A DNA stretch of 16,964 bases, taken from contig JBCBRH010000053.1 of assembly GCA_039819785.1 (NCBI GenBank), positions 1-16,964 of the forward strand. Direction: 5' to 3'. The position numbers were made by a program, and so were the translations under genes. Source of the stretch: JBCBRD01 sp039819785 (GTDB lineage Bacteria; Pseudomonadota; Alphaproteobacteria; Rhizobiales; Hyphomicrobiaceae). Below, one piece after another: positions 1 through 7,761 of this stretch (the stretch's first letter is position 1; the number at the start of each line of letters is the position of its first letter). The notes beneath the pieces were generated by a model. The model searched no databases and was not told where the DNA came from. It saw only the letters and a program-made list of their open reading frames with translations.

Positions 1-1101
1 AACCGCGAAGCCGAATTGCAGGAGAACCTCACCGAACTCCAGACCATAGAGGTCACGACCAAATCCCAGACGGTTAAGCTGCGGGAATTGGAACGCGAGG
101 CGCTGTCCTCCAAACAATTGTTCGAGGCACTCCTGCAGCGCTATAAAATCACAGCCGAAACGCAAGATCTCCAATTGCCCGATGCACGGATCGTCGAAAC
201 GGCGGACATCCCATTGCTGCCGTCTTCGCCAAACCGGAAAAAACTGGTTGCACTCAGTGCAATCGGTGCATTTGGCATTGGCATAATGCTCGTGCTGGCG
301 CTTGAATTCGCAACCACGGGAATTGGCCGGCCCGAAGACGTGGAGACCGTTCTCGACGTGCCATACCTATCGTCACTACCGCTGCTGGAACCATCCACCA
401 ACCGCAATGCCCTGCACAAAATCCGCATGACCATTGCCGAGCCTGACCACGACTTCGTCGAAGCCATCCGCCAGGCACGCAGGGACTTGGATGTGCGTGC
501 GCGCAACGCTTCAGGCCGCGTCCAACTGATCTGTTCGGCGCTGCCCGGCGAAGGCAGCAGCATCGTCGCATCAAATCTCGCGCACCACTATGCGTTGACC
601 GGCCAGCGCGTTCTTTTGATCGATGGCGACATCCGGCGGGCCCACCTCACCCGGCAGCTCGGCCCAAACCACAACGTCGGCCTGATCAATGTGCTTCAAG
701 ACGGGGCCCCGCCCGAGGCTGCCATCCTCCAGGATACCCAGACCAACCTCTGCTTCATGCCAGCGATCACTTCGTCACCATCGCCGCACTTCAATCCCGA
801 ACTTCTGGCCGCACCGAGCTTCACCGGAGCGATCCACAAGCTGCGCGGATACTTCGATGTCATCATCATGGACACCCCACCCATTTTGCCGGTGATCGAT
901 ACACAGTTCATGGCCGATCAGGCTGACCAGCTGGTGTTAGTCCTGACGTGGAGAAAAACACCTAAGGCACTGGCGAAAAAAGCCATCAAGGCTTTAGGTG
1001 AAAACCGAGCCAAGATTGCGGGCGTCATGGTAAATCGCGTCGACCCCGACATCATTGAGGACGATCGCGGCATTCCCCATAAGTTGGAATACAGCGCATA
1101 A
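1..1101 (+). CDS. Wzc/ExoP-like chain-length and BY-kinase-like protein, 3' part (5' end outside window)
   Basis: The frame is open from base 1, so this is the C-terminal 366 residues of a longer protein; the TTG at 16 is only an internal codon. Seen, numbering from base 1: a charged, probably coiled-coil stretch (about 1-50), the PDARIVETADIP segment that precedes the second membrane helix in Wzz/GumC proteins, a helix around 82-103, then a cytoplasmic P-loop domain. That domain has LICSALPGEGSS (Walker A position), VLLIDGDIRR (Walker A') and VIIMDTPPILPVIDTQF (Walker B). By family knowledge such proteins sit in the inner membrane, set polysaccharide chain length and drive export, cycling through tyrosine autophosphorylation. 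Oddities: the Walker A lysine is replaced by serine (codon AGC at 556-558), and the C-terminus (HKLEYSA) has one tyrosine instead of a tyrosine cluster. I infer a catalytically weak or dead kinase domain. It is followed by an AT-rich gap and a polyprenyl-phosphate sugar transferase, consistent with an EPS operon. Confidence 0.9.
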   Translation, partial: NREAELQENLTELQTIEVTTKSQTVKLRELEREALSSKQLFEALLQRYKITAETQDLQLPDARIVETADIPLLPSSPNRKKLVALSAIGAFGIGIMLVLALEFATTGIGRPEDVETVLDVPYLSSLPLLEPSTNRNALHKIRMTIAEPDHDFVEAIRQARRDLDVRARNASGRVQLICSALPGEGSSIVASNLAHHYALTGQRVLLIDGDIRRAHLTRQLGPNHNVGLINVLQDGAPPEAAILQDTQTNLCFMPAITSSPSPHFNPELLAAPSFTGAIHKLRGYFDVIIMDTPPILPVIDTQFMADQADQLVLVLTWRKTPKALAKKAIKALGENRAKIAGVMVNRVDPDIIEDDRGIPHKLEYSA

Positions 1102-1269
1102 GACCCAAAATTGCGCAAATCAAAACACAAAGAAACGAAAACTTAAAAGCAATTTGTGAGAAAACAATCATAAAATCCGCAATAGCTTTTCAAGTAATAT
1201 TTAGACGTTTCTGGTTTAATCGCGACTATGTTCAATTCCGGCAATTAGACCGGGGTCGCGAGGTATGAA
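1102..1269 (+). promoter_or_regulatory. AT-rich intergenic region upstream of the WcaJ-like gene
   Basis: These 168 bases are strikingly A-rich, most of all at 1108-1220, against GC-rich coding flanks. No intrinsic terminator is visible for the upstream gene and I cannot place a confident -35/-10 pair. TpA steps such as TAATATTTAG near 1195-1204 are the kind of AT-rich target bound by Ros/MucR zinc-finger repressors upstream of EPS genes in rhizobia. That link is inference from family knowledge. The downstream ribosome binding site is GAGGT at 1260-1264. Confidence 0.35.
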
Positions 1270-2757
1270 ATGAGTTCCAGCGTTACCGCCGAAGCATTCC
1301 CGCTATCAATCGACGACAACACGGTAACCAAGCGGGCTCAGGCGACACTGACCCGCCGTTGGTCTCGTCGCGTTGCTGTCGATGTGGTGATGATCATCGA
1401 TGCACTGGCCATTATGATCGGCGCGCTCCTGCCCATGGCAATTTACGCCGAATTCGGTGGCATCGAGCCCAACTGGATCCTCACCATTCAATCCGGGTTC
1501 GCAGCCGCCGTCATTGCCGTACTCCTGTTAAAGAACTGGGGAATGTACGACCAGACGCGGGTGCATGATCTGCCTGAAAACCCAGGTCGCCTACTTTTCG
1601 CTCTGCTCATCACGCTTGTGCTGGTCCTCGGCATCGGGCTCCCCTACGCCATCACCGATGCACACGTCTGGGTCTGGTACGCTGCATGGGCGTCAGCTAG
1701 CTATACATTCCTGCTGATGAACCGCGGTCTAGCCGGACTGATCCTGAGACGCCTCACGGCAGCTGGACGATTTGATGAACGGGTCGCGGTCTATGGCGCC
1801 GGGCAAATCGCTCGTCGTGTCCATGATCACTTGAAGGCCCGCACCACAGGTATCCACTTCGTCGGCGTCTATGACGATCGCGCCGGAGAAGACCGCATCA
1901 ATCCGGAAGGCCTCACCATCGCAGGCCGCCTGAAGGACCTGATCGACGCCGGCCGCAACGAAACCGTCGACAAGATCATCGTCGCGCTTCCACAGGCAGC
2001 TGAAGGCCGCATGGCCATGATTGCCCGCAAGCTTGAGCAATTGCCCGTCAGCGTGCACATCGTCACCCACATCTCCTCAGACCTGATCGAAGACAACCCG
2101 ACCCACAAGGTTTCCAACGTTGGGTCCGTGGGGCTTCTCGACGTCAAGCGCAAGCCGTTGTCGGATTGGCAGCCGATCATCAAGCGGTCGGAGGATCTGG
2201 TCGTTGGATCGCTGCTATTGCTTGCATCCGCCGTCCTGTTCCCCATTATCGCGTTGGCCATCAAACTGGAGAGCAAAGGGCCTGTCTTCTTCGTGCAAAG
2301 CCGTCGCGGACTGAACAAGCAAGACATCGAAGTCCTCAAATTCCGCACCATGCGCGTCCTCGAAAACGGTGAGGACGTGAAACAGGCCACGCCAAACGAC
2401 GCACGTGTCACGGTTGTCGGCCGTGTCCTTCGCCGCTTTTCACTGGACGAACTCCCACAGCTCATAAACGTCCTGCGTGGGGAAATGAGCCTGGTCGGAC
2501 CACGCCCACACGCCATCAGCCATGACGATCAATTCGGTGATGACCTGGAAGAATATGCGAACCGTCACCAGGTCAAGCCTGGCATCACAGGCCTTGCACA
2601 GATCAAAGGCTGCCGCGGCCAAACCGCCAGCACCGGCGATGTTGCAGCCCGTGTTGCACATGACATCACCTACATTCAGGACTGGTCCTTGATGCTGGAT
2701 TTGAAAATCCTGATGCGGACCATCTGGGTCGTCGTCACAGGACGGAACGCCTATTAA
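1270..2757 (+). CDS. Undecaprenyl-phosphate hexose-1-phosphate transferase (WcaJ-type initiating enzyme)
   Basis: A 495-residue polyisoprenyl-phosphate hexose-1-phosphate transferase. It starts a lipid-linked repeat unit by moving a sugar phosphate, typically glucose-1-phosphate, from a UDP-sugar to undecaprenyl phosphate at the inner membrane. Seen: four N-terminal hydrophobic helices (about 37-60, 70-88, 108-128, 133-150), a soluble Rossmann-like domain opening with VAVYGAGQIARR (172-183), a fifth hydrophobic segment (about 310-332), then the bacterial sugar transferase domain. Signature motifs are LKFRTM (356-361), SLDELPQLINVLRGEMSLVG (391-410, with the D393-E394 pair), PRPH (411-414) and VKPGITGLAQIKG (435-447). 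The length fits the long WcaJ/GumD class. The ATG has GAGGT five bases upstream. An intrinsic terminator follows 56 bases after the stop, so this gene probably ends a transcript. Sugar specificity cannot be read from sequence alone. Confidence 0.95.
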   Translation: MSSSVTAEAFPLSIDDNTVTKRAQATLTRRWSRRVAVDVVMIIDALAIMIGALLPMAIYAEFGGIEPNWILTIQSGFAAAVIAVLLLKNWGMYDQTRVHDLPENPGRLLFALLITLVLVLGIGLPYAITDAHVWVWYAAWASASYTFLLMNRGLAGLILRRLTAAGRFDERVAVYGAGQIARRVHDHLKARTTGIHFVGVYDDRAGEDRINPEGLTIAGRLKDLIDAGRNETVDKIIVALPQAAEGRMAMIARKLEQLPVSVHIVTHISSDLIEDNPTHKVSNVGSVGLLDVKRKPLSDWQPIIKRSEDLVVGSLLLLASAVLFPIIALAIKLESKGPVFFVQSRRGLNKQDIEVLKFRTMRVLENGEDVKQATPNDARVTVVGRVLRRFSLDELPQLINVLRGEMSLVGPRPHAISHDDQFGDDLEEYANRHQVKPGITGLAQIKGCRGQTASTGDVAARVAHDITYIQDWSLMLDLKILMRTIWVVVTGRNAY

Positions 2758-2812
2758 GCAAATACAAACCAATCGCGGCCTAATCTAAAGATCCGCGAGA
2801 AGAGACAGATTG

Positions 2813-2843
2813 AAACGCGGGAGAGATTTCTTCCGCGTTTTTT
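2813..2843 (+). terminator. Rho-independent terminator after the WcaJ-like gene
   Basis: The arms AAACGCGGGA (2813-2822) and TTCCGCGTTT (2831-2840) pair over ten positions with one G-T wobble. They enclose an 8-base loop and run into a six-T tract (2838-2843). The site lies 56 bases past the stop of the sugar transferase gene. It implies that the downstream polymerase gene has its own promoter or depends on read-through. Confidence 0.85.
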
Positions 2844-2963
2844 GTTGTGACGCCGGTTATGAAGCGACTGGACCAGCAATAGGTCTGGCGACGCAGTGAT
2901 CGGCCGGCGACGCGGCCAACCAGCCGGGGATGATAAGCGAGCGGCAGGGCAGGACATCCGAAT

Positions 2964-4400
2964 ATGCTACGCGCTTTGTCAATTGTGCCGGTCCCGGTCA
3001 CCATCCTGATCATCTCGATCCTGTGCCCGACCGAGTTCTCGCTATTCATCGGCGGACTGAGACTACCGCCAAACCGTCTTGCCCTTCTTATCCTGTTGCC
3101 GATCGCGATTATGCGCCTGATGAGTGCGCGCAGCGTCAAGCCGCACGCCTTCGACTATGTCTTCCTCATTTTCGGTTTCATGACGCTCTTCGTCTATGCC
3201 ATGCACGCCGGCAAGGATGGCTTGATCTATGGCGGGTCCGTTGCACTCGAATGCCTCGGCGGCTACTTTGTGGCACGTGCTTACGTCCGCACACCTGAAA
3301 TGCTGCACCAGACATTGCGCGTCATGCTGCTCACGATCTGCATTGCGGCCCTGATCGCACTGCCAGAGTTCCTGTTCGGTCAGAACTTCACGCACGACAT
3401 TCTTCGCCAATTGACCGGTTACAATCATCCAACCGCCGTTCAGACCCGTCTGGGACTGACCCGCGCCTACGGCACATTCGATCACCCAATCCACTACGGA
3501 ACGTTTTGCGCCTCCATGCTGGCATTGCTGATGTATGCCGAACGCAAGCGCGCCGTCAGACGCAAACGTGCCGCCCTGGTCGTTGGCGCAACCTTCCTTG
3601 GGTTGTCCTCCGCCCCGCTGCTCAGCCTCGCGCTCCAGGCCGCATTGATCGCCTGGGATCGCACCACGCGCGCCATTGCAGCCCGTATCAGCATCACCGC
3701 CGCAGCACTGGTCGGTCTCTACCTCGCCGTAGACCTGGTCTCGTCCCGATCACCGCTTGCCATCATGGCAACCCGGCTGACGCTCGACACCTGGACCGGC
3801 TACTACCGCCTGTTCATCTGGGAACATGGCATGACCAACGTCTGGGCCAACCCCTGGTTGGGCTTGGGCCTTGCGGACTGGGCCAGACCCTGGTGGATGG
3901 TCGCCGACACCATCGACGCCTACTGGCTGGTTCTGGCCATGCGCCAAGGTATTCCATCGTTCCTGTTACTGGTTCTGGGTATCGGGCTCTTGATCCGCGC
4001 AACCGTCGTCAACCGGCGCCATCTTGCCGATGCCGATGCTCGAAACATGCTGCGGGGATGGACCATGTCATTGGTGGCGCTCTGCATGATCGGCTCAACG
4101 GTTCACTACTGGAACGTGCTGCACACCTACATGTTTTTCCTGATCGGTCTGGGTGGCGTCTTCGCCGATCCGGTTCGCCAGAAAGTAAGCCGGAAGATCA
4201 AAGCCGCCCGCGCCACGATCACGGAGCCACCACCGCACGGCGGCGTATCTGGGCCAAGACCGCTACAACCCCCGCCGGTGCATGCACGCGCTCCGATGGA
4301 TCCTCGGCCGCAGGCACGCCCGTCAACAACGCCTCCGCCCATTCCAGGCATGCTCCCCCCACCTCTGCCGGCAGGCTTTCGAGGACGCGGCAACCGTTGA
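2964..4400 (+). CDS. O-antigen polymerase/ligase-like membrane protein (Wzy-type EPS polymerase)
   Basis: A 478-residue polytopic inner-membrane protein with about ten hydrophobic segments, from residue 10 to about 410. Wzy-like signs are RAYGTFDHPIHYGTF in the middle of the protein, matching the region before the large periplasmic loop of O-antigen polymerases, and the later GYYRLFIWEHG and NPWLGLGLADW motifs, which resemble the Wzy_C signature of the form 'R...W..a......P..G.G'. By context it would join lipid-linked repeat units on the periplasmic side. The last 60 or so residues are predicted cytoplasmic and very rich in proline and arginine (for example TTPPPIPGMLPPPLPAG), which is unusual for the family. 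Only a weak purine-rich stretch precedes the ATG, so the start is moderately certain. The gene lies downstream of a terminator and converges with the GT4 gene. A Wzy role is more likely than a WaaL-type ligase role because of the EPS neighbours. Confidence 0.85.
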   Translation: MLRALSIVPVPVTILIISILCPTEFSLFIGGLRLPPNRLALLILLPIAIMRLMSARSVKPHAFDYVFLIFGFMTLFVYAMHAGKDGLIYGGSVALECLGGYFVARAYVRTPEMLHQTLRVMLLTICIAALIALPEFLFGQNFTHDILRQLTGYNHPTAVQTRLGLTRAYGTFDHPIHYGTFCASMLALLMYAERKRAVRRKRAALVVGATFLGLSSAPLLSLALQAALIAWDRTTRAIAARISITAAALVGLYLAVDLVSSRSPLAIMATRLTLDTWTGYYRLFIWEHGMTNVWANPWLGLGLADWARPWWMVADTIDAYWLVLAMRQGIPSFLLLVLGIGLLIRATVVNRRHLADADARNMLRGWTMSLVALCMIGSTVHYWNVLHTYMFFLIGLGGVFADPVRQKVSRKIKAARATITEPPPHGGVSGPRPLQPPPVHARAPMDPRPQARPSTTPPPIPGMLPPPLPAGFRGRGNR

Positions 4401-4510
4401 CCTTGGCGGCCCGTACGATCGCAGCAACAAGCTTGTACGCGTCCGTTCACCTGACGGTACAGCCTTACGGTGCCATCGCGAAAATCCCAACGCAGTTTAG
4501 ATTGCAACTG

Positions 4511-4613
4511 GAGCGTGATCAGGAAAAGTGTACGCGGTTTTCCGCCCGGAACATGCTCCAAATCAAGAGCTTAGAACCTGCTTTGCGTGTCCTCGAAAAG
4601 TAAACCGGCTCTA
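4511..4613 (+). repeat. Palindromic double-hairpin intergenic repeat, copy A
   Basis: This roughly 103-bp element is repeated at 12615-12717 in the same orientation, with 94 of 103 positions identical and an uninterrupted identical core of 56 bases. Hairpin 1: GAGCGTGATC (4511-4520) faces GAACATGCTC (4549-4558), with an inner pair GGAAAA / TTTTCC. Hairpin 2: the arm around 4568-4583 faces the arm around 4597-4613. It lies between the convergent wzy and GT4 genes, and its last three bases are the GT4 stop codon read on the other strand. It resembles the palindromic elements (RIME / Bru-RS type) scattered through Hyphomicrobiales genomes; that family link is from memory. It may act as a bidirectional terminator or an mRNA stabiliser. 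Confidence 0.85.
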
Positions 4614-5843
4614 GGTGCGGGCGGGGACAGCCGCCTTCGCATCGCCGCCATCCAGCGCCGCATCATAAGCAGCCAACAGGCTGGCGCGCTCAACATCCCA
4701 CTGCAGCAACCGATCAGCCCGGTCTTGCCCGGTTTTTGAAAGCTTGGAGCGCAGCGCCTCATCATCGACCAGACGCGCGATTTGCTGACCCAGCGCAATC
4801 GGAGAATTGTTGTCGGCATAAAGCGCCGCATCACCCGCCGTCTCGCGCCCTTCGGTCAGGTCGAACTGCACGAATGGAATGCCAAGGCTCATATACTCAA
4901 AGACTTTGTTCATCGAGATCTTGTCGTTGTAGCTGTTCTTGGGGTCTGGGATCACACCGATATCAAACGTTGAAAAGGCTTCCAGAAGCGGGTGCCCTGA
5001 AAGGAAACCAGTGAACGTCACATGATCATCAAGCCCAAACGTCCGCACCATCTGGCGCAGTCTGGGCAGCTCAGTCCCAGAACCGACGATAACGCATTGC
5101 ACGTCATCGCGGCCACGCCCGTGCACCAGATCGTTCATCGCCTCGATCAGGAGATCGACCCCGTCTTGTGCACCCATGATGCCCACGTAACCGACGACGG
5201 TTTTGCGGTCGTTCCGCAATGCCTCATTGGGCCGGACACGGCGGAACTTCGACAGATCAGGCACCGAGCGAACCACGAAGACTTTGTCTTCAGCCATCCC
5301 GCCCCGATCTATGGCAATAGACTTAAACGTCCCATTGGTGGCAATGGAGCAATCAGCCATTTGAAATGTCATCCGTTCAAACCGCAAAAGCAGCTTGTGA
5401 AAGAACCCGCGCTTGCAGAACTTTGCTTCGTAAAGTTCTGGATTGATATCGTGATGATCAAACACGAAACGCGTACTAAACAGATATTTCCAGAATGCCG
5501 CCACAATAAAGATCAGATCAGGCGGATTGCAGGCTTGAATAACACTAAAGCCGACTTTGTACCGCGCCTTAATCGATAGAACGAATTCCCAGAACAGCGC
5601 GCAGCTATATTCGATAGCATAACCTGCGGCCCCGTCGGCCTCGAATGGCATGGGATGACGGAAGATGTGGATGTCATCGAGAACTTCATATGCAGCGGTG
5701 TATTGCCCACCCTTGGGACAGATGACCGACACCACATACCCAGCATCACGAAGCGACTGCGCCTCCTGCCAGACACGCCGGTCCAGCGGCACCGTCAGGT
5801 TTTCGACAATAATCAACACACCTGTTTGTTTAGACACCCGCAC
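4611..5843 (-). CDS. GT4-family glycosyltransferase
   Basis: A 410-residue GT-B fold glycosyltransferase, probably a cytoplasmic or membrane-associated enzyme that adds a sugar to the lipid-linked EPS unit. Seen: an N-terminal lobe with VLIIVENLTVPLDRRVWQEA (9-28) and FDHHDINPELY (128-138), then the C-terminal nucleotide-sugar lobe with VGYVGIMGAQDGVDLLIEA (217-235), VIVGSGTELPRL (251-262), FTGFLSGHPLLE (277-288) and NKVFEYMSLGIPFVQFD (312-328). The E at 316 matches the second glutamate of the family motif; the position eight residues earlier is K, as in WbuB-like members. The start is a GTG: the one at 5843 gives the length stated, but a GTG at 5837 has a better-spaced GGGG upstream, and a stronger GGGAGG lies further up without a start codon at a suitable distance. 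The gene stands alone on the minus strand and its stop codon lies inside the palindromic repeat. Donor and acceptor sugars are unknown. Confidence 0.92.
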   Translation of the reverse strand: MRVSKQTGVLIIVENLTVPLDRRVWQEAQSLRDAGYVVSVICPKGGQYTAAYEVLDDIHIFRHPMPFEADGAAGYAIEYSCALFWEFVLSIKARYKVGFSVIQACNPPDLIFIVAAFWKYLFSTRFVFDHHDINPELYEAKFCKRGFFHKLLLRFERMTFQMADCSIATNGTFKSIAIDRGGMAEDKVFVVRSVPDLSKFRRVRPNEALRNDRKTVVGYVGIMGAQDGVDLLIEAMNDLVHGRGRDDVQCVIVGSGTELPRLRQMVRTFGLDDHVTFTGFLSGHPLLEAFSTFDIGVIPDPKNSYNDKISMNKVFEYMSLGIPFVQFDLTEGRETAGDAALYADNNSPIALGQQIARLVDDEALRSKLSKTGQDRADRLLQWDVERASLLAAYDAALDGGDAKAAVPART

Positions 5844-6095
5844 ATCCCCGAGGCTTGATGTCCTCCCTTAAATTGGCGGGAAAGACATTCTTTTTGTTTC
5901 AGCCAGAGTTACACGTGCGAGGTAAATTTCAGCTTCATGAAAAGGGAAAGATGTCGTCTTATAGCCGTCCCAAATTGAGACACGTATTCAGAGAAACAAC
6001 CGTCGAATTAGCATTTGCCACATGGTCCAATTCTTGCGAAACCTATTGGCACGACAATTTACGACCCGTTAAGTTTTCGAGTTTGGGACAGCGTC
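5844..6095. promoter_or_regulatory. Divergent intergenic region, GT4 gene / 87-residue protein gene
   Basis: This AT-richer gap of 252 bases separates the GT4 gene (transcribed leftward) from the small gene at 6096 (rightward), so it should hold promoters for both. No confident -35/-10 pair can be placed. On the minus strand GGGAGG just upstream of the GT4 start is a Shine-Dalgarno-like tract. On the plus strand TTGGCACG at 6046-6053 recalls the -24 half of a sigma-54 promoter, but the -12 half is not conserved. Confidence 0.4.
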
Positions 6096-6359
6096 ATGTT
6101 CAAAATCCCCCGTCATCGGCCTTGGCCACCCAGTCTGGACCTGGCCACCGTCCGGGACACGCTCTCATACATGCGCGATGACATGCGCCGCATACCCGCT
6201 CTGGCGCGCGCAGCAGATGCACTTGACGATGCTTTGGTCGAATTAACGGTTGCAGAGCAAAGCGAACCGGCAAAGTTACCGTCGCACCCCATCTCCGCGG
6301 GGCAATTCGTAAAATGGCAGCCTTTGCGCCACCCGAAGTCAAATGATCAGACGGACTGA
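6096..6359 (+). CDS. Small protein of unknown function (87 residues)
   Basis: This 87-residue frame begins MFKIPRHRPWPPSLDLATVR and continues DTLSYMRDDMRRIPALARAA. It then has an amphipathic, acidic helix-like part (about 34-57) and a polar tail. It lacks a signal peptide or membrane helix, so it is probably cytoplasmic. The ATG at 6096 was chosen over the upstream in-frame ATG at 6015 because conserved-looking sequence starts there and a GGGA lies about eight bases upstream. The N-terminal RPWPPSL-x-TVR-TL-Y pattern seems familiar to me from short hypothetical proteins in rhizobial genomes, but I cannot name a family and claim no function. It converges with the outer-membrane protein gene, 63 bases apart. 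It could still be a chance frame, though composition and context favour a real gene. Confidence 0.6.
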   Translation: MFKIPRHRPWPPSLDLATVRDTLSYMRDDMRRIPALARAADALDDALVELTVAEQSEPAKLPSHPISAGQFVKWQPLRHPKSNDQTD

Positions 6360-6378
6360 CACTCCACTGACGAGGCAA

Positions 6379-6396
6379 GGCCGGGATACAACGGCC
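6379..6396. terminator. Possible weak hairpin in the convergent gap
   Basis: GGCCG (6379-6383) and CGGCC (6392-6396) form a perfect five-base-pair stem with an 8-base loop. It lies between the stop of the 87-residue gene and the stop of the convergent outer-membrane protein gene. No T-run follows on either strand, so a terminator role is only suggested by position. Confidence 0.25.
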
Positions 6397-6422
6397 CCTC
6401 ACCGCAGCCAGCTCCATCGCCC

Positions 6423-7478
6423 TTAAAACTCGACCTCAACGCTCCACTTGAGCGTGGCATCCGACGTGTTGTCGTTCAAACCGAACAAAACACCGGTCCC
6501 AATACTGACAACAGTCCCTTCATCGTCATCGTCCAGACCGCTTAGTGACGCGTCAGTTGCATCGCCATCATGCTCAGCGCCAGATGGTGCTAACCGGCCA
6601 GGCAATCCAAACTCATAATAAACAATCGGCCCGATGCGATGTTGGTCGAAATCTCCAAACGCAGCCCGTTCCTCGCCGGGACGCCCACTGTTCCCAAGCC
6701 GGTCAAACGTCCCATAGGCCTCCAGCGCCAGCGTCCACGTGTCGTTCAGTGCATATGAAAGTTGCTGCGCATAGGCGAGATCCCACTTGTTATCAGGCGG
6801 CTCACCGTCTTCACCCGCCCCAAAGAAATGGACGAACGTGATGTTTGAAATGTAACGCAGTGGCCCGGCGCGGAACTCCATAATTGGCCCAAAAATGATG
6901 GTTTTCAGGTCATCGCCAAAAACGGGCGCTTCGAATTCGGCCAAAAATCCAACGCCCACGCCACCCTTTTCGGGTACGGGAACGAGAATGACGACACCTT
7001 CAAGCGCAACTTCCTCCAAGCGCAGAGCTGCAAAATCATCAGCCTGGCTGAGAAAAAGCGGTTCATCGATGCGCTCTTTTTCAAATTCAATCCCGATACG
7101 CACCCGAAAAAAGCGGCTCAGCGCGGTCTCAAGCTCCAGCGCGTGGCGTTGTTTGGCAACCGAGTTGTCGTCAAACAAAAGATCTCCGTCATCATCATCA
7201 CGTGCCGTCTGACGGCTCGGCTGGCCGAATGCATGTGCATTTTGGCTTTGAAACTCGATCCGCCCAGGCTCAGCCTCCAGGTCTTTCAGCTCGAATTGCC
7301 CAATAGCCGGCCCGGCAACAGCAGCCGTAGCTGCCCACATGGTCCCCAGGGCAAGGGCACCAAGCAGCATCAACCCATCCAGCACCTGCTGAAACCGGCG
7401 TTTGGGGCTTGGCCCTTGCAGTTGCATAGGATCGATCGGCTCCGGCATCGGGCGAAAGTGCCTCTGGGGTTTGGCCAT
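6423..7478 (-). CDS. Predicted outer-membrane beta-barrel protein of unknown function
   Basis: Read from the ATG at 7478 this encodes 351 residues; the frame stays open to an upstream ATG at 7691. I prefer 7478 because AGGA lies four bases upstream and the protein then has a plausible export signal: basic KRRF, a hydrophobic stretch (GLMLLGALALGTMW) and an AxA site in ATAAVAG. Starts at 7448 or 7427 are also possible. The mature part has alternating amphipathic strands with tyrosine and tryptophan, such as AYAQQLSYALNDTWTLALEA and IGPIVYYEFGL, and ends in phenylalanine (WSVEVEF), the usual BAM recognition residue of outer-membrane barrels. Two acidic loops (DDDDGD near the N-terminus, GLDDDDEG near the C-terminus) may bind cations. 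It resembles no Wza or AlgE-type exporter I can recognise. By context it may take part in EPS export or surface attachment, which is inference. It is divergent from the histidine kinase gene. Confidence 0.75.
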   Translation of the reverse strand: MAKPQRHFRPMPEPIDPMQLQGPSPKRRFQQVLDGLMLLGALALGTMWAATAAVAGPAIGQFELKDLEAEPGRIEFQSQNAHAFGQPSRQTARDDDDGDLLFDDNSVAKQRHALELETALSRFFRVRIGIEFEKERIDEPLFLSQADDFAALRLEEVALEGVVILVPVPEKGGVGVGFLAEFEAPVFGDDLKTIIFGPIMEFRAGPLRYISNITFVHFFGAGEDGEPPDNKWDLAYAQQLSYALNDTWTLALEAYGTFDRLGNSGRPGEERAAFGDFDQHRIGPIVYYEFGLPGRLAPSGAEHDGDATDASLSGLDDDDEGTVVSIGTGVLFGLNDNTSDATLKWSVEVEF

Positions 7479-7761
7479 TTGTTCCTGGCGTAGGCGAACA
7501 ATACTTCCTGTTTCGCCCACCGCGTCGAGCCCCGGATGTACCTTATCCATGCCCCTGATGCCCGCCAGCCACGAAGGCCCAATCACAAACTGAACCCGTG
7601 ACGGACTAAGAGCCAAAACAACCTGAAGTGGCAGCGTTTCTGCGACAAACCAAAGAACCGAACAAAAAAACTGCAATGTAATCCAGTTCATTAACTCGAA
7701 GTTGACCGTTACTGACTAGTCTGACGAGCAGTCAAGAGATTTAAAAATTGAAGCGGTTTTT
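7479..7761. promoter_or_regulatory. Divergent region, outer-membrane protein / histidine kinase
   Basis: This is the divergent promoter region if the barrel gene starts near 7478. The part nearest the kinase is AT-rich. TTGACC at 7703-7708 is a reasonable -35 element for the kinase, but no good -10 follows at 16-18 bases. Just downstream, the 8-base palindrome GACTAGTC lies within a larger inverted pair TGACT / AGTCA (about 7714-7735), a possible operator. The ribosome binding site of the kinase gene is weak. Confidence 0.35.

Noticed and set aside
1265..1273. Two-codon mini-frame ATG-AAA-TGA overlapping the start of the WcaJ-like gene
   Set aside because: The ribosome binding site directly abuts its ATG, too close to be used; the spacing fits the ATG at 1270 instead.
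3506..4603. Long 365-codon frame overlapping the Wzy gene and running into repeat copy A
   Set aside because: It is rich in Arg, His and Pro with no family motifs, and overlaps a clear membrane protein gene in another frame; a shadow frame.
6044..6062. Possible sigma-54 promoter (TTGGCACG followed by a T-rich -12 region)
   Set aside because: The -24 half fits, but the -12 half reads TTTAC rather than TTGCA, so the nearly invariant GC is missing.
7479..7691. Upstream 71-codon extension of the outer-membrane protein starting at 7691
   Set aside because: No ribosome binding site at 7691, and a second export signal lies downstream; the extension would put it internal. Kept only as an alternative start.
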